From an uncultured Chitinophagaceae bacterium (GTDB lineage Bacteria > Bacteroidota > Bacteroidia > Chitinophagales > Chitinophagaceae), in assembly GCA_934502905.1 (NCBI GenBank), contig CAKSVK010000046.1, forward strand, positions 1-21,649: a stretch of 21,649 bases of DNA. The letters are read 5' to 3'. Position 1 is the first letter of the stretch, and each line of letters opens with the position of its first letter. The notes under the pieces are model-generated. The model saw only the letters and a program-made list of their open reading frames with translations, was not told the origin of the DNA and did no database searches. The translations under genes and the position numbers were made by a program. Shown piece by piece: positions 1 to 7,253 of the stretch.

Positions 1-1719
1 AAGAGAATCAAAGCAAAATACGAAAGGATTCAGATCGTTATAATCCGGCCGCCTGATCCTGCGGCTGTAGCTTAATCCCCACTGGTTCTTTTCATTCATG
101 TTGTATGAAACCGATGCATTGGGAAATAAGCTGGTATAGTGCCGGGTAAAGCTTGAATCTCCTTTTACCTGTGTACCCTCCGCATTTGTATTTTCTACAC
201 GAAGTCCCCCGCTCAATTCCCATTTTTTGATGCCCGCGCTGAGGATGGCGTAAACGGCATTTACGTTCTCCTTGTAAATAAAATGGTTGCTCCTTTCTTC
301 GTCTGCAAACCAGCCGGTGCTGGTATCCCTTTTATAAATAACGTCGTTGTTTATATTTACGATGCTGCTTTTAACGCCTGTTTCCAGCTTCATGGTCTTC
401 GAGAAAGGATGTACATAATCTACCTTGGCTGTATATAATCTTGTAGTGGAAGGGAAAAGCCCATCCAGTAAGATCGTATTACCTTTCTGGGTTTGGGAGG
501 CATCCAGAACTTTAGTAGAAAGCGTGTTTTTTCCGCGGCTGTAATAATAGCCGTAATCAAGGTCTGCGGAAATTTCCCTGCCCGTAGAATCGAAGCTGTG
601 CTTATAATTGAGATTGGTGGTGATGTTATTTGAATTGTTTGCATTATAAGCTTCTGATATGAATGCAGAGGTAAGCTGGTGGTTTACATCGTTCAGGTAA
701 GAAGTGCTTTGCTGCCAGTTTTTCCACGGATTTATATTACCGTTCACAACAACGCCCACAACATCCTTGTCGGTAAAATAATAGTCTGCCCCCAGCTTGA
801 TATTATGCCAGCTGGCTTTGTTATGCCTGTCTGTTGTTTGCGCCGATGTGCCTGAAAAAACCTCTTCCTTATAAAAGTTCCTGTTGATGGTGAGTGTACC
901 GATCCCTTCCCATACGCCGCCGTTATATCCTCCGAAGATGTTGATCTTCTTATTCCGGTAATTAAAATTGGCGCCGCCATTATATTTAGGATAAAATCCC
1001 TGGGAATAGTTGAAATTCATATTGCCGTTCATCCCCCTGATTGTTCCCTTTTTTGTTTTGATATTAATGATACCGGACCCGCCCGCTGCATCATATTTCG
1101 CGGGTGGATTGGTCATGATCTCAATCTGGTCTAACCCGCTTGCCTGCAGGCTTTTTAAAAATGCCGCCAGGTTCTGACCACTCAGATACGTTTGTTTGCC
1201 GTCAATAAGAATGATCACGCCACCCTTTCCTTTCAGGCTTACGTTCCCGTCATTATCCACCGATACGCCGGGTGATTTTTCCAGCAGCTCCAACGCATTC
1301 AGCCCTGCATTCGTGGGCGAAGCTTCTACGTTCACCACGGTTTTTCCCGCCTTCACCTCTACGGGAGGTCTTTTGGCGGTAACCGTAACGGCAGACAGGA
1401 CTGTATTGGTCTTACCCAGCACGATAGCAGGTAGCTCGTAGTCGTTGTTATTGATCTCAAAAGCCGGGGAAAAGGAGGGCACGTGATCTACAGCCGTTAC
1501 TTTTATAAGGTAGGTGTGATTGGCGCGGTTACTGAATTTGAATTCACCTTCTGTATCGGTAATAACCGAAGTTACTTCCGAAGAATCTTTAGCCAGTAAC
1601 AAGGCCACCGTTGCATTAGCCACCGGCCTCAGCTCATCGTCAGGCACCCGTCCGGTTATGTTCTGTGCAGAAATATCTGCCATGATCCAGAAAGACAATA
1701 TCGTAAGAAGGTACTTCAT
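1..1719 (-). CDS. TonB-dependent outer-membrane beta-barrel protein (partial, C-terminus off the window)
   Basis: The reading frame is open from an ATG at 1719 to the left edge, giving 573 residues without a stop. The N-terminus (MKYLLTILSFWIMADISAQ) is a Sec signal peptide. Residues about 20-105 look like a carboxypeptidase-regulatory-like beta-sandwich, and 120-225 like a TonB plug (VVNVEASPTNAG, GVIILIDGKQTYLSG, IEIMTNPPAKYDAAGGSGII). The rest is aromatic, alternating barrel strand. The end of the visible part carries YSRRIRRPDYNDLNPF, a hallmark of the OMP_b-brl_3 group of Bacteroidetes receptors. Such proteins import or handle ligands at the outer membrane, but this group usually lacks a SusD partner and its substrates are mostly unknown. 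No SusD is seen next to it here. Assignment to the family is firm; the substrate is not inferable. About 200 C-terminal residues are probably missing. Confidence 0.9.
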   Translation of the reverse strand, partial: MKYLLTILSFWIMADISAQNITGRVPDDELRPVANATVALLLAKDSSEVTSVITDTEGEFKFSNRANHTYLIKVTAVDHVPSFSPAFEINNNDYELPAIVLGKTNTVLSAVTVTAKRPPVEVKAGKTVVNVEASPTNAGLNALELLEKSPGVSVDNDGNVSLKGKGGVIILIDGKQTYLSGQNLAAFLKSLQASGLDQIEIMTNPPAKYDAAGGSGIINIKTKKGTIRGMNGNMNFNYSQGFYPKYNGGANFNYRNKKINIFGGYNGGVWEGIGTLTINRNFYKEEVFSGTSAQTTDRHNKASWHNIKLGADYYFTDKDVVGVVVNGNINPWKNWQQSTSYLNDVNHQLTSAFISEAYNANNSNNITTNLNYKHSFDSTGREISADLDYGYYYSRGKNTLSTKVLDASQTQKGNTILLDGLFPSTTRLYTAKVDYVHPFSKTMKLETGVKSSIVNINNDVIYKRDTSTGWFADEERSNHFIYKENVNAVYAILSAGIKKWELSGGLRVENTNAEGTQVKGDSSFTRHYTSLFPNASVSYNMNEKNQWGLSYSRRIRRPDYNDLNPFVFCFDSL

Positions 1720-2040
1720 AATGTGGCTATTGTGCATCAAAATTATTTTCGAAAAATCCGGGAAAAAAGTGATTACCCTTGAATGGCAAAAAGCACCTTG
1801 TGAACGTTGCAAAAACCTTTTGAGTGGTTTTTCATTATTCGGAAGAGAAATGCCATACAGCTACAGCGTATACGTGGCAGATGGGGAAATGTTACAGCAC
1901 TAGAAAAGTTGTTGTGCTTTTTGATCTGCTGTTTTTGTGCGGGCTAAATGTAGTTTCCCATACGCAATACTTACCGGGAATCTGCATCTCAATAACTATC
2001 CCCTGATTTTATCCTTCCGTCTTTGCGTTTCCCGGAACAT
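1720..2040. other. Intergenic stretch with a small hairpin
   Basis: This 321-bp gap separates two minus-strand genes and holds no credible ORF. At 1811-1832 there is a perfect 7-bp stem, AAAAACC and GGTTTTT, with an 8-nt loop. Read on the minus strand it ends in a T run and could be a weak terminator for the upstream DUF6454-like gene. The AT-rich stem makes this uncertain. Apart from the -7 box near its left end, nothing else stands out. Confidence 0.3.
1738..1745 (-). promoter_or_regulatory. Candidate -7 box for the OMP gene
   Basis: The minus strand reads TAATTTTG, an exact match to the Bacteroidetes -7 consensus TAnnTTTG, with its downstream edge about 18 nt before the ATG. No convincing -33 TTTG was found at the usual spacing. 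A six-base match is expected several times by chance in a window of this size, so position is the main support. Confidence 0.4.
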
Positions 2041-2973
2041 CTATTTCAACTCGTAGACATACATGACGGACCTGTCATCTTCGGGTACAAAATACAGTGT
2101 GGTTTTGCTTTCTGTTGCTTCTGCGAAAAAAGGATTATTGTTCAGGGGTATATTATTGCCCACCCATATGGGAACAGGTATTTCCCAGACAGCGGAATAG
2201 TCTGACAAACGGATAGCCTGTAAGCCACCCAGCCCGAAGCGGGAAGAGCCGGACTGATAACTACGCAGTCCGGAGCAAAGCATGATATCCTTACCGATAT
2301 ACTGGCAATCCTGGTAGCGGATAAAGTGATGATCATTCTTTTGCCTGCTGATGAATTGTAATATATCGGTCTTTCCTTTTTTCCATTTGTAAAAATGTTC
2401 TGCATCCCAGTTCATCCCGATAAGCTCTTTTTTCTCACTGTTATATGCAACTGCACCGATAGCATCATTGCAGCTTGCCACCGGTGTAGCGGTCATGCTT
2501 TCAGGGTCCACCTTGTAGAGTATGGATTTTCCGTACGGTCTGTATTCACAAACGGGTACCCATATGTGCTTTCCGTCGAAGTCAATGCCACCCGGATGAT
2601 AACTATCCCCTTCACCCAGCTGTAGTTGGGCAATTAGTCTGCCGGTATGGTCGAATTTAAACAGGTGACCCGAGCCATCGCCGGTATCCCGGTCATAACC
2701 GTTGATGACTTTTCCGTAGGAGTGTGGCCAGGTACGAACTTCCACGGCGCTGAGGTAAAAATAGTTACCAATCTTTAACAGTCCTTGTGTGTGATGTGTA
2801 TTAAACTGTAGCAGAAGCGAATCTTTCAGTATCCATTTAGTCGCATCTGGATTTGCCATCAGGGATGTCAGTACAGGTGGGATGCGCTGTTGACTTATTT
2901 GCTGTTGCTGCTGACCGGGCGACCGCAAGGCCGGAAATAAAAAGAAGCAAATTATTAAATACCGGTATTTCAT
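2041..2973 (-). CDS. Secreted DUF6454-like protein, predicted beta-propeller
   Basis: A 310-residue protein starting MKYRYLIICFFLFPALRSPGQ, a Sec signal peptide. An in-frame ATG 30 bases upstream (3003) is less likely: it would place ten polar residues before the signal and would lie upstream of a -7 box match. A Gln-rich stretch (QQQQQISQQR) follows the signal. The body has repeated GxxxxWVP, HPGGIDFDGKHIW and GGLQAI patterns, with blade-like strands ending in FVPEDDRSVMYVYELK. This resembles the DUF6454 family, whose members are secreted and of unknown biochemical function. It lies 5' of, and in the same direction as, the OMP gene, 321 bp away, so the two may be transcribed separately. The family call is from recalled similarity, not a search. 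Confidence 0.7.
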   Translation of the reverse strand: MKYRYLIICFFLFPALRSPGQQQQQISQQRIPPVLTSLMANPDATKWILKDSLLLQFNTHHTQGLLKIGNYFYLSAVEVRTWPHSYGKVINGYDRDTGDGSGHLFKFDHTGRLIAQLQLGEGDSYHPGGIDFDGKHIWVPVCEYRPYGKSILYKVDPESMTATPVASCNDAIGAVAYNSEKKELIGMNWDAEHFYKWKKGKTDILQFISRQKNDHHFIRYQDCQYIGKDIMLCSGLRSYQSGSSRFGLGGLQAIRLSDYSAVWEIPVPIWVGNNIPLNNNPFFAEATESKTTLYFVPEDDRSVMYVYELK

Positions 2974-2991
2974 TGTATACTGCTGTAAGGT

Positions 2992-2999
2992 CAAATGTA
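2992..2999 (-). promoter_or_regulatory. Candidate -7 box for the DUF6454-like gene
   Basis: The minus strand reads TACATTTG, matching TAnnTTTG, 18 nt upstream of the ATG at 2973. If used, the transcript would begin inside the ORF extension to 3003, which supports the 2973 start. No -33 element is evident. Confidence 0.4.
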
Positions 3000-3063
3000 T
3001 CACATTATTTGTTTGGCTGTGTTTGAATTGTCATCCGGGTGGGCTGTAATTATAGGGGAATAA

Positions 3064-3252
3064 CGGGTAGCTATAACCGATACCGTACAGAAAGATACGA
3101 AGGGATCCTCTTTAAAGAAAGCTTCTTGGTTCTCTTCCCTGATCTGTCCGGTTGAAAAAGCGGTTGAGGATTATATCGCCTCAGCTGCTCCGGCATATGG
3201 CCGGCTGCAGGTATTACAGATGAGGGAGGAAATGCGACAATTTGTATACTAG
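3064..3252 (+). pseudogene. Possible remnant of a DUF1801 (YdhG-like) gene
   Basis: Between a TAA at 3061 and a TAG at 3250 the plus strand is open for 63 codons. It has no ATG until late in the frame. The translation contains VEKAVEDYIASAAPAYGRL followed by QVLQMREEMRQFVY. This resembles the N-terminal pattern of DUF1801/YdhG proteins (V-E-Y-I-A-S ... L ... M-R-E-x-I/M). If so, only the first part of the protein survives, and the frame ends inside the left arm of the inverted-repeat element that begins at 3249. The stretch is short and the match is from memory, so it may be chance. Confidence 0.3.
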
Positions 3253-3390
3253 TGTCATGTCAAACATGAATTTTCATTTGAGATCTCCCGCAGATTCCGC
3301 TGAATTCCGCAGATAATCAAAACCTTCTGCGCTTATTTGCGAAATCAGCGGGAAATATTAGCCGTCGTTTTATCGCTGACATGATACTAG
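3249..3390. repeat. 142-bp inverted-repeat hairpin element (MITE-like)
   Basis: The left end CTAGTGTCATGTCA (3249-3262) and right end TGACATGATACTAG (3377-3390) are reverse complements with one mismatch in 14. Inside lies a second, imperfect inverted repeat: TCCCGCAGATTCCGC (from 3285) against GCGAAATCAGCGGGA (ending 3352), with GCAGA near 3309-3313 and TCTGC at 3326-3330. The inner CGCAGATT-type motif resembles short intergenic repeats common in Flavobacteria and relatives. It encodes nothing. A direct target duplication was not evident. The remaining sequence to 3586 is AT-rich leader for the AraC gene. Confidence 0.6.
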
Positions 3391-3586
3391 ATAATGTATC
3401 ATTAACCTTAAAGCGCTTACCTGTTCTGCCAGGCCGCTTTACCAGCGCTGCCGGGTTGGGTGGCACTCTTTAATTTGTGCAAGAATAAACCAATTACAAC
3501 CGTATTTTAACCTGAATAAGCATAAAAAATATTTTTTATGTTAATTTTTGTAAATTGTAGACGCCATATTAAAAATCGCTCAGGGC

Positions 3587-4462
3587 ATGAAAGCGCTTCA
3601 GTTTACGATTCCGGTAACACCGGGAAAAACGGTCATTGTACAGGAAGATAAAATACCTCAGTTCTATCCTTATCTGCACCGGCATAAGGAAGCGCAGCTT
3701 ATCTGGGTGCTAAAGGGAAAGGGGACAGTGATCGTTGATAACAGCATGCATTTGTTCCACTCCAACGATATTTTCCTGATCGCACCTAACCAATCCCATG
3801 TTTTTAAAGGAGAGTTGTCTCCCGCTTCTGTTGAAAAAGGTATACACTCGCTTTCTATTTTCTTTGATCCGGCAGGCAGTCTGTTCAACCTGCTGCAATT
3901 ACCCGAGCTGCAGCAACTGGATACGTTTTTTAAGGAATATAAAGGTGGGTTCAAGGTGCCGGCTTCCTTTCAGAAGGAGATAGCTGCTAAAATGTTAAGG
4001 ATACAGGAGTCTTCCAACGCAGACCTGATTCTGAGCTTCCTGTCGTTGTTGCAATCTTTTCCCAGGATGACACCGCGTCCGCCGCAACTGGCACAATCTT
4101 CAGGAGACTTTATTACAGAAGGAGAGGGGCTTCGCATGGCAAAGATCTACAACTATCTTACAAAACACTATCAGCGCGAGATCTCGCTGGATGATATTGC
4201 AGCAGAAGCCTGTCTTACGCCGCAGGCTTTCTGCCGGTATTTTAAAAAACATACAGGCGTTACTTTCATTACTTTTTTGAACCAGATGAGAGTGAATGAA
4301 GCCCGCAAAAAACTGATCAACGGCAATTTCGACAGTATTTCCACTATTGCCTATTACTGTGGCTTTAAAAGCATTACCAATTTTAACCGGGTATTCAAAA
4401 GCATATCCGGCGATTCCCCAAAAGATTACCTGGCAAAATACCTGCAGAATATTGCCGGCTGA
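3587..4462 (+). CDS. AraC-family transcriptional regulator with cupin sensor
   Basis: A 291-residue regulator. Residues about 15-95 form an AraC-type cupin (FYPYLHRHKEAQLIWVLKG, then DNSMHLFHSNDIFLIAPNQSHVF), which normally binds the effector. Residues about 185-284 are the double helix-turn-helix DNA-binding domain: SLDDIAAEACLTPQAFCRYF is the first HTH, and the second ends STIAYYCGFKSITNFNRVFK followed by the conserved GDSPKDYLAKY. The length is typical. It sits 131 bp upstream of the DapA-family gene in the same direction, so it is the likely regulator of the hydroxyproline genes, sensing hydroxyproline or a breakdown product. That role is inferred from position. The upstream sequence is very AT-rich, with no clean promoter match. 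Confidence 0.93.
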   Translation: MKALQFTIPVTPGKTVIVQEDKIPQFYPYLHRHKEAQLIWVLKGKGTVIVDNSMHLFHSNDIFLIAPNQSHVFKGELSPASVEKGIHSLSIFFDPAGSLFNLLQLPELQQLDTFFKEYKGGFKVPASFQKEIAAKMLRIQESSNADLILSFLSLLQSFPRMTPRPPQLAQSSGDFITEGEGLRMAKIYNYLTKHYQREISLDDIAAEACLTPQAFCRYFKKHTGVTFITFLNQMRVNEARKKLINGNFDSISTIAYYCGFKSITNFNRVFKSISGDSPKDYLAKYLQNIAG

Positions 4463-4471
4463 ACCGGTAAG

Positions 4472-4502
4472 TTAATATTGGTAAAGTATTGATTAATTGG
4501 TA
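4472..4502 (+). promoter_or_regulatory. Direct repeat, candidate AraC-type operator
   Basis: TTAATATTGGTA (4472-4483) and TTAATTGGTA (4493-4502) place two TTGGTA boxes 19 bp apart, about two helical turns. They lie just upstream of a -7 box match and of the DapA-family gene. AraC-family proteins usually bind such direct repeats. The link to the neighbouring regulator is inferred. Confidence 0.35.
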
Positions 4503-4527
4503 TGTAATCCTGCAATATGTTATGACT

Positions 4528-4535
4528 TAACTTTG
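4528..4535 (+). promoter_or_regulatory. Candidate -7 box for the DapA-family gene
   Basis: TAACTTTG matches TAnnTTTG and lies 58 nt before the ATG at 4594, immediately downstream of the TTGGTA direct repeats. A -33 box at normal spacing is not visible, which would fit an activator-dependent promoter. Confidence 0.4.
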
Positions 4536-4593
4536 TGGCTGTCATTTGTTACTTCATTTTACAAATATTATTTGGCAAACAATCATCACGATC

Positions 4594-5532
4594 ATGAATA
4601 AACTTTGGTACGGTGTTTACCCGGCGTTGTTAACACCCTTTAATGCGCAGGATGAGATAGATTTTGACATGTTCAAAAAAAATCTTCGTGTACAGGTAGA
4701 TGCAGGGGTATCGGGCGCCATCATTGCAGGTACACTGGGAGAAGCCAGCACTTTAAGCACAGCGGAAAAATTTGAACTGCTGGCCGCCGCAAAGGAAGTA
4801 GTGCCGGCGGGGTTTCCTGTTATCCTGAACATTGCAGAGCAGGTAACCAAAGAAGCAGTAGATTTCGCTAAAAGGGCAGAAAAGGCAGGTGCTGACGGAC
4901 TGATGTTGTTGCCGCCAATGCGTTACAGGGCTTCTGATGCGGAAGTGGTTACTTATTTTCAAACAGTTGCCAAAGCTTCGTCCCTTCCTATACTGATCTA
5001 TAATAATCCTGTTGATTACGGAATACAGGTCACCACAGATATGTTTGCGCAGCTGGCTGATTATCCTACTATCCAGGCCGTGAAAGAGTCTACCAGAGAC
5101 CTAACAAATGTCACCCGCATGCTGAACCGCTTCGGAGACCGGTTCAAGATACTGGGTGGCGTGGATACTATTGCGCTGGAGTCGCAACTGGTAGGCGCCC
5201 ATGGATCCGTTGCCGGACTGGTAGATGCCTTTCCGAGAGAGACCGTAGCTGTTTTCAACTTGGCAAAAGCCGGTAGAATTGAGGAAGCCCTGAAGATCTA
5301 CCGCTGGTTCATGCCTTTGCTTGAGCTGGATATTCACCCGCGTCTTGTGCAATACATCAAGCTGGCTGCTGTTGCAGAAGGTTTGAGCAACGAATATGTA
5401 AGGGCACCGCGTCTTCCGTTGCAGGGAGAAGAGAAGGCAAGGGTGCAGAAAGTAATTGATGATGCCATAGCCAGCCGTCCTGTTTTGCCGGAATACCTGC
5501 ACATCGGGAAGGAAGAGCTGACCGTAAGCTAA
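4594..5532 (+). CDS. DapA/NAL-family class I lyase, probable 1-pyrroline-4-hydroxy-2-carboxylate deaminase
   Basis: A 312-residue TIM-barrel protein of the dihydrodipicolinate synthase/N-acetylneuraminate lyase family. The start at 4594 (MNKLWYGVYPALLTPF) is preferred to an upstream in-frame ATG at 4546, because the family begins with this strand and the -7 box is near. Visible residues: GTLGE at 46-50 (family G-T-T-G-E), Tyr136 in PILIYNNP, and the Schiff-base Lys164 in IQAVKEST. True DapA uses pyruvate and L-aspartate semialdehyde. Here the next gene is a 4-hydroxyproline epimerase, and in known hydroxyproline pathways a DapA-family deaminase converts the pyrroline to alpha-ketoglutarate semialdehyde. 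That specific reaction is inferred from context; the family is firm. Confidence 0.85.
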   Translation: MNKLWYGVYPALLTPFNAQDEIDFDMFKKNLRVQVDAGVSGAIIAGTLGEASTLSTAEKFELLAAAKEVVPAGFPVILNIAEQVTKEAVDFAKRAEKAGADGLMLLPPMRYRASDAEVVTYFQTVAKASSLPILIYNNPVDYGIQVTTDMFAQLADYPTIQAVKESTRDLTNVTRMLNRFGDRFKILGGVDTIALESQLVGAHGSVAGLVDAFPRETVAVFNLAKAGRIEEALKIYRWFMPLLELDIHPRLVQYIKLAAVAEGLSNEYVRAPRLPLQGEEKARVQKVIDDAIASRPVLPEYLHIGKEELTVS

Positions 5533-5562
5533 AAACAATACATTCGTGAAGTACCGCAGTAT

Positions 5563-5588
5563 CTCCCGGAAAAGGCCGGGAGTCTTTT
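5563..5588 (+). terminator. Intrinsic terminator-like hairpin between the DapA-family and epimerase genes
   Basis: A perfect 7-bp GC-rich stem, CTCCCGG (5563-5569) and CCGGGAG (5576-5582), with a 6-nt loop AAAAGG is followed by TCTTTT. It starts 30 nt after the DapA-family stop and ends 22 nt before the epimerase ATG. The tail is short, so it may give partial termination within the operon. Confidence 0.6.
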
Positions 5589-5610
5589 ATTACATTAGGC
5601 TTAAAGACAA

Positions 5611-6618
5611 ATGAAAAAAACGTTTTCCTGTATTGATGCGCATACCTGTGGTAATCCGGTCAGGCTGGTGGCCGGCGGCGGTCCCCTGCTAAAAGGAAAC
5701 AGTATGATGGAGCGGAGGTTACATTTCCTTTCGGAATACGACTGGATCAGGAAGGGACTGATGTTTGAGCCCCGGGGACACGATATGATGAGCGGTAGCA
5801 TTCTTTACCCGCCGGCAGACGAAGCCAATGATATGGGAGTGTTGTATATTGAAACCAGCGGCTGCCTGCCGATGTGTGGACATGGAACTATAGGCACGGT
5901 TACCATAGCCATTGAAGAAGGATTGATCATCCCTAAAACGCCCGGCAGGTTGAGACTGGAAACACCCGCGGGATTAGTGCTGATAAATTATAAGCAGGAA
6001 GGGAAAAAGGTAAAGTCTGTAAAGCTCACGAACGTAAAATCCTTCCTGGCAGCATCAGGCTTAACCGTGGAATGCCCTGACCTGGGAGAGCTGACACTCG
6101 ATGTTGCCTATGGCGGAAATTTTTACGCGATCATTGATCCGCAGGAGAATTTTAAAGGATTGGAAAGCTACACCGCAGACCAGTTGATTAGTTGGAGCCG
6201 GGTAGTGAGAAAAAGACTGAATGAAAAATATTCATTTGTTCACCCCGAAGATAAAAATATTCATGGGCTCAGTCATGTGCAATGGACCGGGGCTGTGCTG
6301 GACAGCAGCGCTACCGCCAGGAATGCTGTTTTTTATGGAGACAAAGCGATCGACCGGTCTCCTTGCGGTACGGGTACATCTGCACGTATGGCCCAATGGT
6401 ATGCTAAAGGCAAATTAAAAAAGGGAGACCGTTTTATCCACGAGAGTATTATCGGTTCAAAATTCACCGGCACAATTGAAGAGGAAGTCATCAATGCGTT
6501 CGGTGATGGCAGGAATGCGATCCTCCCTGGTATTGAAGGCTGGGCAATGATTACTGGTTATAATACCATTATCATTGATGATGATGATCCGTACGCATAT
6601 GGGTTCCAGGTGATCTAG
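5611..6618 (+). CDS. 4-hydroxyproline 2-epimerase (proline racemase family)
   Basis: A 335-residue proline racemase-family enzyme, full length. The two catalytic cysteines of the two-base mechanism are visible: Cys89 in SGCLPMCGHGTIG and Cys252 in DRSPCGTGTSARMA. Two cysteines fit a racemase/epimerase; the trans-3-hydroxyproline dehydratase branch has Thr at the first site. RGHDMMSGSILYPP near 55-68 and the HTCGNP start are typical of hydroxyproline epimerases, which convert trans-4-hydroxy-L-proline to cis-4-hydroxy-D-proline. It lies 78 bp after the DapA-family gene and follows a terminator-like hairpin. The next steps need a D-hydroxyproline dehydrogenase and an alpha-ketoglutarate semialdehyde dehydrogenase; neither is downstream, where a repeat array begins within 20 bp. 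It is cytoplasmic, with no signal peptide. Confidence 0.88.
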   Translation: MKKTFSCIDAHTCGNPVRLVAGGGPLLKGNSMMERRLHFLSEYDWIRKGLMFEPRGHDMMSGSILYPPADEANDMGVLYIETSGCLPMCGHGTIGTVTIAIEEGLIIPKTPGRLRLETPAGLVLINYKQEGKKVKSVKLTNVKSFLAASGLTVECPDLGELTLDVAYGGNFYAIIDPQENFKGLESYTADQLISWSRVVRKRLNEKYSFVHPEDKNIHGLSHVQWTGAVLDSSATARNAVFYGDKAIDRSPCGTGTSARMAQWYAKGKLKKGDRFIHESIIGSKFTGTIEEEVINAFGDGRNAILPGIEGWAMITGYNTIIIDDDDPYAYGFQVI

Positions 6619-6638
6619 CCGGCGTATGACGGCGCTCA

Positions 6639-6805
6639 GGGTATTTCAGCCACCGTTGTTGTGGCGTGTTGAGCGCAGGGACTGTGTTCTGGCTTCACCA
6701 ACAGCGATGTGGTGATATTTTATGCATTAGCTTTATACTTATAATGATAGTTGTTGGTGATGCTCACCTGCATGCCCAACGCACGAACACCAACAACGGT
6801 ACCTC
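6639..6805 (+). repeat. RAYT-associated repeat, unit 1 (gene-free copy)
   Basis: The first of three tandem near-identical units, 167 bp counted from its GGGTATTT start. Two hairpin regions lie head to head. The unit core is bounded by perfect 10-bp inverted repeats, ACCGTTGTTG (6652-6661) and CAACAACGGT (6791-6800). The right-hand hairpin has a perfect stem, GTTGTTGGTG (6750-6759) with CACCAACAAC (6788-6797). The central part has TCACCA...TGGTGA, another possible stem. ORFs crossing it are chance. The unit begins 20 bp after the epimerase stop. Confidence 0.85.
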
Positions 6806-6967
6806 GGGTATTTTAAATGCTATTGTTGAGTGTTGAGTGCAGGGACCGTGTTTTGGCTTCACCAACAGCGATGTGGTGATATTTTATGCATTAGCCTTAT
6901 ACTTATAATGACAGTTGTTGGTGATGCCTGTGCGCAAGCCTCCTCACAACACCAACAACGGCACCTT
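6806..6967 (+). repeat. RAYT-associated repeat, unit 2 (gene-free copy)
   Basis: A 162-bp tandem copy. The middle section (CACCAACAGCGATGTGGTGA and what follows) is nearly identical to unit 1. The right hairpin stem is the same perfect 10 bp (6914-6923 with 6950-6959), but its loop sequence differs. That suggests the stem, not the loop, is what is kept. Confidence 0.85.
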
Positions 6968-7130
6968 GGGTATTTTAAATGCTATTGTTGCGTGTTGAGC
7001 ACAGGGACTGTGTTCTGAACTTCACCAACAGCGATGTGGTGATATTTTATGCATTAGCTTTATGCTTATAATGATAGTTGTTGATGATGCTCACCTGCAT
7101 ACCCAACGAACATCAATAACGGCGTTCTTG
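6968..7130 (+). repeat. RAYT-associated repeat, unit 3 (gene-free copy)
   Basis: A 163-bp tandem copy. Its right hairpin reads GTTGTTGATG (7077-7086) with CATCAATAAC (7111-7120). Compared with units 1 and 2, a G on the left has become A and the opposite C has become T, which keeps the pair. A second change gives a G-T wobble. Confidence 0.85.
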
Positions 7131-7253
7131 GGGTATTTCAAATGCCGTTGTTGGGTGTTGAGTGCAGGGACCGTGTTTTGGCTTCACCAACAACGATATG
7201 GAGATTATTTTATATATTTAGCTATTTATAATGCCTGCAATCTTATTGTTAAT
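7131..7253 (+). repeat. RAYT-associated repeat, left half-unit (leader of the RAYT gene)
   Basis: The first half of a fourth unit: the GGGTATTTCA start, the left hairpin with a perfect 9-bp stem CGTTGTTGG and CCAACAACG (near 7146-7154 and 7188-7196), and the ATTTTATATATTTAGC stretch. Similarity to the other units stops near 7231, shortly before the RAYT ATG. The matching right half lies beyond the gene. Confidence 0.75.

Noticed and set aside
1896..1922. Plus-strand terminator: AGCAC/GTGCT stem followed by five T
   Set aside because: There is no plus-strand gene upstream to terminate, and the stem is only 5 bp.
6639..7130. CRISPR-like array
   Set aside because: Units are about 165 bp and similar over most of their length, with no short repeat/unique spacer alternation and no cas genes.
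7062..7253. N-terminal extension of the RAYT reading frame by 64 codons
   Set aside because: It translates the repeat unit, the same words appear in the chance ORF at 6830-7018, and RAYT homology starts at the ATG at 7254.
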